From Lepidurus packardi (Eukaryota; Arthropoda; Branchiopoda; Notostraca; Triopsidae): a stretch of DNA of 64,000 nt. The position numbers were made by a program, and so were the translations under genes. Location: NCBI GenBank assembly GCA_023053545.1, contig JAKZAN010000005.1:10912001-10976000 (forward strand). The letters are read 5' to 3'. The notes beneath the pieces were generated by a model. It worked only from the letters and a program-made list of their open reading frames with translations. It was not told the origin of the DNA and did no database searches. Shown one piece after another: positions 41,544-53,096 of this stretch; within the stretch, counting starts at the first letter, position 1; each line of letters starts with the position of its first letter.

Positions 41544-43680
41544 ATGTGGTTTCCAGTTATCCTGACACTGATACTTTGCTATTTTACCTACAAATACACT
41601 GCCCGCCCACAGAATTTTCCTACTGGTAAGTAACAATTACTCTTATACTTTGAAATTTCATTTGTTTGAAAAGTCTTCTAATTGTAGCGAATTTAAATTT
41701 TAGGGCCATGGAACTTACCTATCGTTGGCTATCTGCCTTTTCTAGGCCTTCGTCCCTACATCACTTTAAGCAAATTGTCCCAAAAGTACGGTGATATATT
41801 CAGCGTAAATCTAGGGAACCACCGTACTCTGGTTTTGAGTTCGTTTGAGCTTATTAAAGATGCTATGAAAGAGGATTCCTTTTTGGGTCGTCCACCTTTA
41901 CCGATCATCGAATTCCGGTCCAACAACAAAGGTACAAAAGTATTGGTTAAATTTGAAACTTTAATATAAATATTTGGAAAATTATATTAATATTTTTCTT
42001 TATCAATATTAATATTTTAATAATTAATATTTTGTTTTGGATTGAGCAGGAGTATTCTTCTCCGTAGGGCAAAATTGGTTCGAAACCCGTCGATTCGTGC
42101 TGAGACATTTGCGAGATTTAGGGTTCGGCAAATCCAGTCTCCAGGGAATCATCCAAGACGAAATCCGCGAGTTTATTCAGTCGTTCAAGTAACCAGTTTT
42201 AAGTCCTAATCGCAAATGCTTAGGTTATAATAATTTCTGAGCTCTTTTTAACGATTTGTCTTTTGAATGTGAAAAAGACGTAAGGTTGGCAAACCGATCA
42301 AATTGCAGCACACGTTTAATCTAGCAGTGCTCAACGCTTTATGGACTATTGTAGCCGGGAAAAGGTTTGATCAGGATGATCCAAAAGCGAAGGCCATGAT
42401 AGAAACCTTTTCCAAGTAATGGTTTCTAAATAGAAGTTTGTTTATCCTCATTATTCTCTTCGCGTTATTGAACAGGTTTGTATTCGAAACTGCTCCTTAT
42501 CGTTTGTCGCGACTCATTCCGATAGTGGGGAAGCTCAAAGGTCTCCCAAAAGATTCGACAGATTTGTACACCGACATGAAGTCAATGATCAGGGTGAGTA
42601 AAAGAAGAGAAATGGGTTTTCTAAAACTTACTGCAGTGAGAAGTAATTCATTGTTTCATGTTACCATAGGATAATGTTAATGAACATAAAGAAAACCACA
42701 CTGACGGAGACGCGACTGACTTCATACACGTATTTTTAAGTAAGATAAAGGAAGACGAAGCTCTGGGAAAACCCACTCCTTTTACGGGCGAAGATGGAAG
42801 TAAGCTTGAATATCCGCCGTATCTTACTTTGACGCTATTAAATGAACTCTGTTTTGCATAGTGGCTAATTTGATAGTCAGTACATTAGATTTGTTCACTG
42901 CTGGTTCGGAAACAACATCAGGAACTCTGACATGGCTTTTCTTGCTATTGTCTGTTCATCCTGAGGTTCAGGAAAAGATGCACGCGGAGTTGGACCGAGT
43001 TGTCGGCTTGGAAAGACTTCCTTCTTTGGACGATAAGCCCAGGTATAATAGCCTTGTATATTCGTTATTGTTTCTAATCGTATACACATTTCAATGGACA
43101 TTTATGTGTCAGCTTGCCGTACACAGAAGCAGTACTACTGGAATGTCAGAGGTTTGCTTCCTTGTTACCAACCTTACCACATCAATGCACTGCCGAGACG
43201 AGTAACCCTAATAGCTTTATTTTATTTTCGCTTTATTTACAAGTTTTCTACACTGCTAGAGTTCAAGGGGTACGTCATTCCTAAAGGTACTATTATTCTG
43301 CCGAATGTGTACCATCTATTACGCGACCCTAACGTGTGGGAACATCCAAATGAATTTTATCCCGAGCACTTCTTAACCAAAGACGGCCAAGTTAAGCACG
43401 CGCCACCAGAATATATTCCGTTTGGCGTTGGTAAATGTTTATTTTTTTTTTATTTATCTTTAAGTCATAATCTTGATCTGCAAAATTTACTTTAGGAAAG
43501 AGAGCTTGCATCGGAGAGAATTTGGCTAAAATGGAATTGTTTCTTTTCGCCACGGCCTTGCTACAGACATTCAAGTTTACTTTGCCTGTCGGTAAACCCA
43601 AACCGTCACTCATCGGCCATCCTACGCTTGTCGTCGTTCATTGTGAGCCTTATGATGTTGTCTTAAGTTTACGAGCTTAA
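41544..43680 (+). CDS. Cytochrome P450, clan 2 (CYP2-like), copy 1
   Basis: This is a microsomal haem-thiolate monooxygenase, probably oxidising xenobiotics or endogenous lipids. Exons: 41544-41625, 41704-41931, 42050-42188, 42278-42415, 42476-42593, 42670-42799, 42862-43042, 43113-43201, 43260-43430 and 43496-43680; phases agree and give 486 residues. An N-terminal membrane anchor ([20 protein letters not shown]) is followed by the proline-rich hinge ([18 protein letters not shown]). The I-helix reads [12 protein letters not shown] (AGxETT). The PERF-like region and [12 protein letters not shown] follow, then the haem loop [19 protein letters not shown] with ligand Cys about 430. The K-helix ExxR equivalent (EAVLLECQR) is present. 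The acceptor of exon 9 was chosen by phase (CTGCTAG). No lesion is seen. The exact CYP family cannot be assigned by eye. Confidence 0.93.
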
Positions 43681-44913
43681 GCCTGAAGTTAGGAAAGTCT
43701 CGCTGACTTCCGAAACTTTGTTCGGTTTTTACGTTATGATTATGGTGTCCACAAGTACACGTTTGTTTAGCCTTTTGGTTAACAACGACATGTAGTTTTG
43801 ACTTAAAGAATGTAAAAATACAAACAACATCGATTCTGCCATAATCACAGAGACGGATTATCATACGCTTTTGCATTTTGTTCATAAAGTTCGAATGTGA
43901 AAAGGACGTGTTTTTTTCCAACTTGACAATTTAGGAGTGCATGTACTCTAATTTACTCTGCAGATGACCGAAACAGTAAAATGAGACATTCCAATATGTT
44001 CTTATATTCAATCCAATATTGTTTTTTTACATCCATTTTGATAAACTCAGAAGATATCCTGTATAGATATTCTATAGCTCTTTGCAGTCAATGCTTTCGA
44101 TGTTTTCATTGAATTCAATCTCCTTCAGTCTGTTTACAAGTGCACATTTCTGAAATCTTTGTGAAAAATCTAAAGTTTTTATTTGTAAATAATTCTATAC
44201 CAAAACTTCCCCGCGGACTAGAAGATTATGGTATAACTTTCATTGTCCAAAATATTTCGTGTGGATTTTGCTGTAAGAAGACTAGGAGTAAACGGATTAA
44301 AAAAATCGGTGTGTACTTTTGTGGAATTTTAGATTTCGTAAAGATTGACTTAAAGGGACTTATGCATCGCAGTTTCTCCGAGAAGAAGCTCGAGACCTGT
44401 GTTAAGCGACAAATCCGGGCTAGCTGAAGAAATTGTTACTTCTAATACAGTTCTGGAAAAAGTCCACAAGTGTCTACTGTGTCTAGTCACTGTGTCACGT
44501 GCCATGGCTTTGGCGGAAGAAGAATCAGATTCTTCGTCGCTAACAGCATCACCACCGTCTTGATAGTAACCACCACCACTGTTCCCACTACCGTGGCTAA
44601 GTATGTTTTTTAAAAAAAGATGTAAAAGCACAACAATTTCTAACTGATGGGATGGGAATTTTCATATTTTCTCAGTACTTGCTATAATGTTCTAACTGAC
44701 ATCCCTCGATGTCACCGAAGGCGTCGTGGTTTGGAAGACCAGTCCGAAATCATCCTTGAAGAGGGAACCGAAGTTGATTGATATTGAGCCGTCCCAACGT
44801 GAAAGGTAAGCGAAATTATTTTAATGCGTTCTTTACAACGAATCAACTTAAGGTGAACGGCTTTAGATTATTGATGTTATATACTGTTTATGCCAAGTAT
44901 ATTTGTAAAATAA
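43681..44913. other. Region between P450 copy 1 and the LRR gene
   Basis: The first 60 bases downstream of the P450 resemble the same place after copy 2. The remainder shows no recognised gene. A 93-codon minus-strand frame (44631-44350) contains an acidic Ser-rich run but has no domain and no clear splice partner. Confidence 0.35.
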
Positions 44914-46303
44914 TTATAGGCATTCCGTTTCATAGTACTTTGAGTCTAATTGCTCCAAACCCGTGCCATTGTAGCAAGCCCCATTACGCACGCGTCCCAA
45001 TAGGGCGGGGTCAGTGATAAGCCATTTGAGGCTGCAGGAACAGTCTAGGGGATTGCCTATATAGAAATAAAACATTGAACTGAGGTTACTTCTATCACCG
45101 CGTTCAACCAGGTACTTTTTTAAGCCTTTTTTCGATACCTTTGATAGTAAGATGACCTGTGGTAAACCCCGATATCATTGATCGGAATACGTCTTCTCTC
45201 AGTTCGTTTAAGCTATTATGGTCAAGATTCACTACAGCATGTGAAGATGGAGCTAAGGAATAAAACTGAGTAATAATTAGCAGTGTGTTGCCTTAATTCC
45301 CCAGAAATGGCACCCGGAGCGATATGAGAGATATGGTTAAAGCTGAGGTCCAGAAATTCCATTACATCGGATACCCGCAATATACCCGAGGGTAGTTCGC
45401 TAAGTTCATTACCACTGTTAATGACAGAAAGTTCCTGTATTTAGCGTACAAAGCCTGATACACTCGTACACTTTTGATTGGAATAATATGGATCTAAATA
45501 TCACTTGCTTGACTACAGCTTTGCTACTTTCTACTCGACTACTGCTACTCTCGCGCTTGCTCTCGCTCAACTCTCTGTACTCGACTACCCTTCTTTCCCT
45601 GCTTTCTCCCCCCTGACCTAGCCAGCTCTGACGTAGGTCAGATGCCAACAGGTAACCCCCTGGCGTAACTTAACACCACTAAGTATTAGCCGTCCTAGTA
45701 GTGGTAAGTTTGCAAACGAACCAACTTCGATAGTCTCTATGTTATTGCTCTGGAGTTCAAGTTGTGCCAAGTCACGGAGCTCGGGAAAACGGGGTACATG
45801 TACCAGCTTATTCCCAGCTAAACTGAGGATACGTAATTCGTGCATAATACCCTGCGCTCCCGTTCCGAAGCTAAGTACGGTAATACCATTCCGCGATAGG
45901 TCCAAGTCTGTAACTTTTGCCAAAACCTGTAGTTGCTGCCATTCTAGTGTGGTAATCGGGACTTGATTGTCGCTTAAGGTAAACTCCACTAAGTTATTGC
46001 TCAGGTTTTGGTAGGTTGAAGGAACTGGGATTGATAGGTTGTAATTGGATGTGAAGACGAGTGTCGAGAAGGTTTTATCGCCAAACGTTTCATAGTTTAA
46101 GGAGCCGAGGTTTGATAGACTCACTTCCAGCCATGTAATATGCGGAAGTGGAATGCTAGTTAAGATAGAACTTAGCTGTACCTGACTTGTCAAGTTCTTA
46201 CAGTACAGAAGTACCGACTCTGGTATGTAACTTGTACATACACAAGGAAGTATGGTATCCGGTGATGGACACGGTGTGGTGCAATAAACGTTTGCAATCA
46301 CTG
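44914..46303 (-). CDS. LRR protein like the non-catalytic subunit of Oplophorus luciferase (5' end uncertain)
   Basis: This is a secreted leucine-rich-repeat protein of the arthropod family annotated after the Oplophorus-luciferin 2-monooxygenase non-catalytic subunit; outside the shrimp its function is unknown. Exons (minus): about 46303-45657, 45434-45314, 45252-45139 and 45056-44914. The N-terminal Cys block is CTTPCPSPDTILPCVCTSYI. LRRs include ITTLEWQQLQVLAKVTDLDL, LRILSLAGNKLVHVP and LAQLELQSNNIETIE. The C-terminal cap is NPLDCSCSLKWLITDPALLG with more cysteines, ending ETECL. The natural signal-peptide ATG upstream (MHFASILVLL, near 46350) is in frame but is followed by two TAG codons before the Cys block. 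Either a tiny intron is missed or the gene has lost its signal peptide. The first donor (45657) was set by phase. Confidence 0.7.
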
Positions 46304-47046
46304 TAGTAGTTTGCTACTATAGTAGCACCAAGATGCTAGCGAAATGCATGTTTGCTTTGCTAATAATACAGATACAGTGAACTGGTCTGGAACTTCAACA
46401 CTGCAAGCCTTGCCTCACTTTTCCGATAACCAATCTAGGGTATTATATACCTTCAAATGCAACAGGTGCTGTATTTCATGATGATTAATTTCATGATGAT
46501 TAAATGATGATTAATTTCCCGTAGCCCTGCCAGACAAGATAATAATACCGTTGGAATCTTTTAGCCAATGGGTCGACGGCATAGTAACTAGGCTGCTCGT
46601 TACATAACCAAGGAGATTTACATTCGTTGAGTAAACGTGCTTTCAACATATTAACTACCAACTTCTTTGCTGAAATAATACATTTTGTATACCATTGACT
46701 TGGAACTGAAACTGGCAATATTCCACTTGCTTCTTGGCCCAAAATAGCGAAACGCGAATACAACAAATTATGAACTTTACTGTAATTTTGTAATCTACTT
46801 CTTGTTTATTCTTTGGAGTGTTAAATGAGGAAATACCTACACCTCCATGTTTCCTAATTTCCATTTCCTAATTGTTCTAAACTAACGTCTGCATCTACAA
46901 TTATACATCGATTAGACATTTTTCTTCCACACAACTTATGTGCATTGAATGTTTGCTAAATGCTATTAAATAAGTGTTAAATTACTGATATTATATACTA
47001 TATCTGTCAAGTTTGTTGGTAACTAATTAAAGACATTCTGGTTCGT
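46304..47046. other. Flank of the LRR gene with sequence repeated beside its pseudogene
   Basis: On the minus strand, 46864-46500 and 47711-47530 contain related translations (YYLVWQGYGKLI versus YNLVWLGNGSLI). Each lies just upstream of an LRR copy, so the block was duplicated with the LRR gene. I do not recognise the protein, and the frames are short and interrupted. A small repeat TTTCATGATGATTAA occurs near 46476-46515. Confidence 0.4.
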
Positions 47047-47510
47047 AGTAGTTTGACTATAGTTACTCCAAAACCGTGCCATTGTAGCGATCACCATTAC
47101 GCGCGCTTCAGGGTGGGATCAGTAACAAGTCAATTGATTCGGCAGGAACAGTCCAGGATCTAGGATTGCCTAAATAGAAATTAAAACATTCTAAATTAGC
47201 TTTCTTCTAGCACTACCTTCAATAAAGTCCCTTCTTTTTGTTGTACTTTTTATAGTAAGATGGCCTCTGGTATACCCTGATATTCTTGGTTGGAAGACAT
47301 CTTCTCTTGGTTCGTTTAAATTTCATGAGTAGCGAATTCGTTAAACTTATTACCACCTAGTAGTAGTAAGTTTGCAAATAACCAAATTCGATGGTCCCTA
47401 TGTTAGTGCTCTGCAGTTCAAGTTGTACCAAGTGACGTACCTCGGGAAAACGGGGTACATGTACCAGCTTATTCCCAGCTAAACTGAGGAGAAGTAACTT
47501 CCAGAGTATT
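47047..47510 (-). pseudogene. Decayed copy of the LRR protein gene
   Basis: Three parts match the intact gene in order. The end of its LRR exon is recognisable (AGNKLVHVPRFPEVRHLVQL, about 47490-47370). A degraded copy of the third exon lies near 47320-47230. A degraded C-terminal cap exon lies near 47170-47050, where the frame is broken soon after GNP. Most of the first exon and the second exon are absent. There is no usable reading frame across it. Confidence 0.8.
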
Positions 47511-47894
47511 ATATACTTTCTGACGCAACAGGTGCTGTGCTTCAAACTGACATTTGCAAAAGACGATCAAGCTCCCATTGCCCAGCCAGACAAGGTAATT
47601 ATACCGTGAGAATCTTCCAAGAAATAGGTCAGTGGCATAGTAACTATTCTTTTCATAATCAAGGGGATTTACATGTGGTAGGTAAATGTGCTTATAATAT
47701 ATCAACACCACTTTATTAAAAAAATTACGTATGTTTTACAACATTGAAGTTGCTAAGAAAACAAAGATTTAACTGAAATACTTAACATATTAAGATCAAC
47801 AACATCAAACCAATAATTAAACTCTATTCCCCGGTACTTATGAAGGCCTTCATTCGATTTTATGGCCTGACTTTTTGCACGTACTTGCAATACA

Positions 47895-48997
47895 ACATTA
47901 TCTCTTCTATTGACATATCTTGGTTATGTAACTATTGACGACACATAAGCGAGGCATTTTATTACGAAGTCGTTTGAAACCGTCACCGTGACTCCAGTAC
48001 CTCGAATATCAAGAAGGCGAAGCTGAGGCAAGCCGTCTTTGATTCTTGCTAAGGACTTGTCTGTAATCTTAGTGTTTGTAATTTGTAAATAAGGTTGGAG
48101 GCATTTCCAAGAATTCTTGCGAAGCCGGAGTCTGTAACATTATGCAACACGTTCTTTATGTAACTCCATCCAAGTAAAGATGAGTGACTTTTGGGATTCG
48201 CTCTAGAACCACAGTATTGGGGTCTCCAAATAAAGATCTGCGGAGATCAAAGAGATTGCAAGGGCTTTAAACCGCCTAGAATACTCCGCAAATGTACGCG
48301 AAGCAAGAAAAAAGCTTTTTTAATGATCTAGGTCGGAGCAGTTTGTATCGGATCGTTTTGGAAATTTAGTTAGCCTGGCTAGGAAGCCGTTAGAGGGCCA
48401 ATCACATCCGTTCAATCTAAAACTTGCAAGTTAGGCAAGTCTTCAGGAATGTACTCTCGTTCGTTGGCTAGAAAGTCGTCATTAGACGATATGGGGAGAC
48501 CTTTACAATTATCGAAGAATAGAAAGATAGTAGTCTTGGGTAAATTGGCTGTTTTCTACCAAGGGGCATATGGAAGAATCTTTAAAATGTAAATTGCGTA
48601 CGTTCAGTGCTCTGGAAATTAAGATATTGAGGAGTGAATGGGAGATGTCTTCCAATTCGTAACTAGAAAAACGTCTTACTAGTAAGGGTTCCTGTGATTT
48701 TAACAGTCTCAGTCCCAATATACACATTTTTCATCAATGGTTTGATATTCACCTTAGGTAGGATATCTAGTCTTATTTCTGCTGTCTTCCAAAGAAACCG
48801 TCTTTTCTTTTCTTTTGCAAACCTGCAATTCTTTTGGAAACTTTTATTTATCAGTTAGATTAGGTGTAGGCGAATGTATCTAAAGAGGATAACTCACTCG
48901 ATGCCGTATAGATGTCCATAGTAGGCAAAGAAGACAGGATTACTGGCAAAAGAGATTCAGGTAATGAGAGCAAAGCCAAACGTGACTGAGACTCCAT
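47895..48997 (-). pseudogene. Decayed F-box/LRR (FBXL-like) gene
   Basis: The minus strand starts with an F-box-like exon (48997-48898: MESQSRLALLSLPESLLPVI, then LSSLPTMDIYTAS) followed by a good GTGAGT donor. Further down come AKEKKRRFLWKTAEIRLDIL, LPNLQVLD, VTDSGFARILGNASN and ITDKSLARIKDGLPQLRLLD, which are F-box/LRR repeats ending near 47930. These pieces lie in different frames with stops between them (for example near 48380 and 48130), so at least two frameshifts are needed. The genome should hold an intact relative. It is called a pseudogene, although a complicated intron pattern cannot be fully excluded. Confidence 0.65.
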
Positions 48998-50247
48998 TAT
49001 TTATGGAGGACCAGGAGAAAGCCAAACAGGAATAGCAATCACCTAAACAGCAAAATAAAGCATGAAGGTCGACTGGCCAACAGAAACTTTCCAGGGCCTA
49101 CTAGTTCATTGTAATATTAGGTTACTAGCAGAGAAGCCATGGACATTTGTACGTTACTTACCTTAAACGAATAGGAAAGAGGCTATGAAATATATAAACC
49201 AGGATAGGCCAGGAAACGACACCGCTTATTGAAACTAAACTGGACGACGCAACACAAAAAGTAATGCTGGTGGATCACTAATGAACTATCACTAATGAAC
49301 TCGCACGCTTTGTAGGAAAGGGGCAATAGCTTGTAGTATGATAAACGACAAAGAGTATCAAAACTTCCCAACTCAATCCAGCCAACAGAGAATGCAGCGT
49401 TTAAAAAAGGAACTATAAAAAGCGGGAGGAATTCAACCAAAAACCTGTAGGCATTTACCTGTGTAAAATGAAGTGAGAAAGTAGTAGTATTTAATAAATA
49501 TTGTTTGAAGCAAGATTTATAATTCAGCTTGCGTAAATTTTTTTTAAATACAAACATTAAGTCAATATTCTTAACAACCAGTGATCTATTCATTTAGAGT
49601 GATTAACAAAGGAGATTAAAAAAGAAAATTTCTTTTGAATTAATTCCAAATTTTCTTTTGATTTTCTCTGGCTGTCTTCAAGTCTAAGTGAGCTTTCTTC
49701 TCATGTCTTCAGAACCTTATAAAACTTCAGGAATTTTTGGCGCAATCAATTTGTAACTACGAAATATCTGAAAATCATAAACAAAAATCGTAATGTACAT
49801 TACAAATACATCATGCGGTTGTAAAAATACTGGAGTCACAATTTTAAAACGAACAGCTGCGCGATGAGGCAATAGGATGAAGAGAATGGCAAGAGGATTG
49901 CAACATAGCAAGAGGAATTGCAAGAGGATGGCAACATAGGAAGGATTTGATGGTTTAAATTTAAGCGCTATCATTTTCCGATATAGTTTCCTTACTGCTA
50001 CACAAAATGAATGTATTAGCAAATCGAGATTTTGAATTTGAGTGCAATTTTCGTGTCATACGACTTGTCTCACATTAAGATTAAAGTATCCACGTGACAA
50101 GAATCTCAATTAGTGTGTGCTCATATGTACACGCTACACACAAATAACGTAGAAATTGAAGTTGGGACATTCGCACGATACGTACTAGGAATTAAACTTA
50201 CATCATGCGTTAACATGAGCTTCTATTGTCAACATCTGTCTGCATGG
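48998..50247. other. Region between the F-box pseudogene and P450 copy 2
   Basis: A 136-codon frame on the minus strand (49593-49183) has no recognised domain. From about 49535 the sequence parallels that upstream of P450 copy 1 (from about 40780). A short local repeat (GCAAGAGGATTGCAACATAG type) occurs at about 49885-49940. Confidence 0.4.
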
Positions 50248-50256
50248 TATATAAGG
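50248..50256 (+). promoter_or_regulatory. TATA box of P450 copy 2
   Basis: TATATAAGG occurs about 76 bp upstream of the start codon, in a context (GCATGGTATATAAGGC) matching copy 1. Its conservation between duplicates supports a promoter role. Confidence 0.65.
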
Positions 50257-50331
50257 CCTCCGGTAGAAACAGATCACATCGAAGGTAGAGAATCTGTGTT
50301 CAAAGCTTTGACGTCGTCTAAGACCATAACC

Positions 50332-52414
50332 ATGTGGTTTCCAGTTATCTTAATACTGATACTTTGCTGTCTTACCTACAAATACACTGCTCGTCCTAAG
50401 AATTTTCCTACTGGTAAGTATGATTTACTCTTATACTTTAACGTTTCATGTATAATTGAGAAGTCTTGTACTCGTAACGAACTGAAATTTTAGGGCCTTG
50501 GAACTTACCTATAGTTGGATATCTGCCTTTTCTGGGCCTTCGTCCCTACGTCACTTTAAGCGAACTGTCCAAGAAGTACGGTGATATATTCAGCATTAAT
50601 GTAGGGAGTCACCCTACTATTGTTTTGAGTTCGTATGAGCTTGCTAAGGACGCTATGAAAGAAGATTCCTTTTTGGGTCGTCCACCTTTACCAATCATCG
50701 AATACCGATCCAACAACAAAGGTACCAGCAAGTATGGGCTACCTAATGAACACTTTACTTAAATTAATGCCTTGTTTTGGACGAGCAGGGATATTCTTCT
50801 CTGTAGGGCAGAATTGGTTCGAAACACGTCGATTTGTGCTGAGACATTTACGAGATTTAGGGTTCGGCAAGTCAAGCCTCGAGGGTATCGTCCAAGAGGA
50901 AATCCGCGAGCTAATTCAAACATACAAGTAAACAGTTTTAGCTTCAATCACAAATGTTGTGATTGGGAAGATTTCCGAGTTTTTCAAAAATATTTTTGTC
51001 TTTCTGAAAATGAAAAAGACGTAACGTTGGCAAACCGATCAAATTGCAGAACACGTTTAATCTAGCAGTGCTCAACGCTTTATGGACTATTATATCCGGT
51101 AAAAGGTTTGATCAGGATGATCCAAAAGCGAAGGCCATCATAGAAACCTTTTCCAAGTAATGGTTCCTAAATAGAAGTTTGTTTATCCTCATTATTCTCT
51201 TCTCGTTATTGGAACAGGTTTGCTTTTGAAACTGCTCCTTATCGTTTGTCGCGACTCGTACCGTTAGTGGGGAAGCTCAAAGGTGTCCCACAAGATTCGA
51301 AAGATTTGTACATCGCCATGAAGTCAATGATCAGGGTGAGTAAAAGCAGAGAAATGGGTTTTCTAAACTTACAGCAGTGAGAAGTAATTCATTGTTGCAT
51401 GTTACCATAGGATAATGTTGATGAACATAAAGAAAACCACACTGACGGAGACGCGAGTGACTTCATGTACGTATTTTTAAGAAAGATAAAGGAAGACGAA
51501 GCTCTGGGAAAACCCACTCCTTTTACTGGCGAAGATGGAAGTAAGATGGAATATCCGCCGTATCTTACTTTGACGCTATTAAATGAACTCTGTTTTGCAT
51601 AGTGGCTAATTTGATAGTCAGTACATTAGATATGTTCACTGCTGGTTCGGAAACAACATCAGGAACTCTGACCTGGCTTTTCTTGCTATTGTCTGTTCAT
51701 CCTGATGTTCAGGAAAAGATACACGCGGAGTTGGACCGAGTTGTCGGCTTGGAAAGACTTCCTTCTTTGGACGATAAGCCCAGGTACAATAGCCTTGTAT
51801 ATTCGTATCGTTTCTAATCGTACATACATTTCAATGGACATGGATGTGCCAGCTTGCCGTACACAGAAGCAGTACTAATGGAATGTCAAAGGTTTGCTTC
51901 CTTGGTACCAACCTTACCACATCAATGCACTGTCGAGACGAGTAACCTAATAGCTTTTTTTTATTTTCGCTTTATTTACAAGTTTTCTACACTGCTAGAG
52001 TTCAAGGGGTACGTCATTCCTAAAGGTACTATTATTCTGCCGAATGTGTACCATCTACTACGCGACCCTAAAGTGTGGGAACATCCAAATGAATTTTATC
52101 CTGAACACTTCTTAACCAAAGACGGCCAAGTTAAGCACGTGACACAATTTATTCCGTTTGGCATTGGTAAATGTTTATTTTTTCTCTTTATCTTCAAGTC
52201 ATAAGCTTGATCTGCAAAATGTACTTTAGGAAAGAGAGCGTGCATTGGAGAGAATTTGGCTAAAATGGAATTGTTTCTTTTCGCCACGGCCTTGCTACAG
52301 ACATTCAAGTTTACTTTGCCTGTCGGTAAACCCAAACCGTCAATCGTCGGCCATGCTGGGTTTATCCTCGTTAATTGTGAGCCTTATGAAGTTGTTCTAG
52401 ACTTACGAGTTTAA
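50332..52414 (+). CDS. Cytochrome P450, clan 2 (CYP2-like), copy 2
   Basis: This is a paralogue of copy 1 with an identical ten-exon structure: 50332-50413, 50494-50721, 50789-50927, 51019-51156, 51218-51335, 51411-51540, 51603-51783, 51853-51941, 51999-52166 and 52230-52414. It has 485 residues, one fewer than copy 1, because of a one-codon difference just before the haem loop (HVTQFIPFGIG versus [12 protein letters not shown]). It keeps the membrane anchor, hinge, AGSETT I-helix motif and haem loop [19 protein letters not shown], with ligand Cys about 429. Introns are also alignable. Differences are scattered, suggesting an older event than the sulfotransferase duplication. It probably shares enzyme class with copy 1; the substrate is unknown. 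Confidence 0.93.
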
Positions 52415-53096
52415 GCCTGAAGTCATAAAAGTCTCGCTGGCTTTGCTTCTCTTGATAGAAACTTTACCGTACTTTAGAAGATACGATAGATAGTGTCCAA
52501 ATGTTTGTATGTGTTGAGCCTTTCGACAAACACGCCATCCATATTATACTTACCTGCTTCAGAAATACAGACAACATTCAGTCTGCCATAGTCACATAAA
52601 TTCAATTTTACACAAGACCCAATAACTACTGGTAGGTTTGTAAATAATACTACACTAATCTTCCGGGGCTAAAACACTATTTTAAAATTTGTGCCCAAAG
52701 TATTTTATTTGTTTGTGTATTTTATTGAATTTTACTGTTGGTTTAGATTTGTAACTTTTGCCAGAACCTGAAGTTGCTGCCATTCTGTTCTTAAAGAAAA
52801 CTTCATTCTGTCAATGAAACCGAAGCTTATATATTTCTTACAACAAACATGCGACAACAAGCTAATTTATAGTACATTAACCACGGAAAATGGAAAGCGA
52901 TAGTGGTTTATTGATTGATTTTGACCTAAAAAAACCTGAGGTTACAACGTGCAACACAAAAACGCAACGGAACTTGTGTGTAAGATAACCAATATATAAA
53001 TTCAAACATGTGATTCCCAATTTTGCTGAAGCATATTAAAAAGAACTTGAATTGTTCGATATAATCTGGGGTTAATATTTACCTTTGTAGCGCTTT
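52415..53096. other. Intergenic region after P450 copy 2
   Basis: The first stretch resembles the 3' flank of P450 copy 1. Near 52750-52790 a short piece (TTGTAACTTTTGCCAGAACC) matches the LRR exon around 45906-45930, a stray fragment of that gene family. Nothing else was recognised. Confidence 0.4.

Noticed and set aside
44350..44631. Acidic Ser-rich minus-strand frame beside the LRR gene
   Set aside because: The LRR gene already has a natural C-terminal cap and stop upstream of it; no splice signals connect them.
49183..49593. 136-codon minus-strand frame
   Set aside because: No recognised domain, and it is not maintained in the related flank upstream of P450 copy 1.
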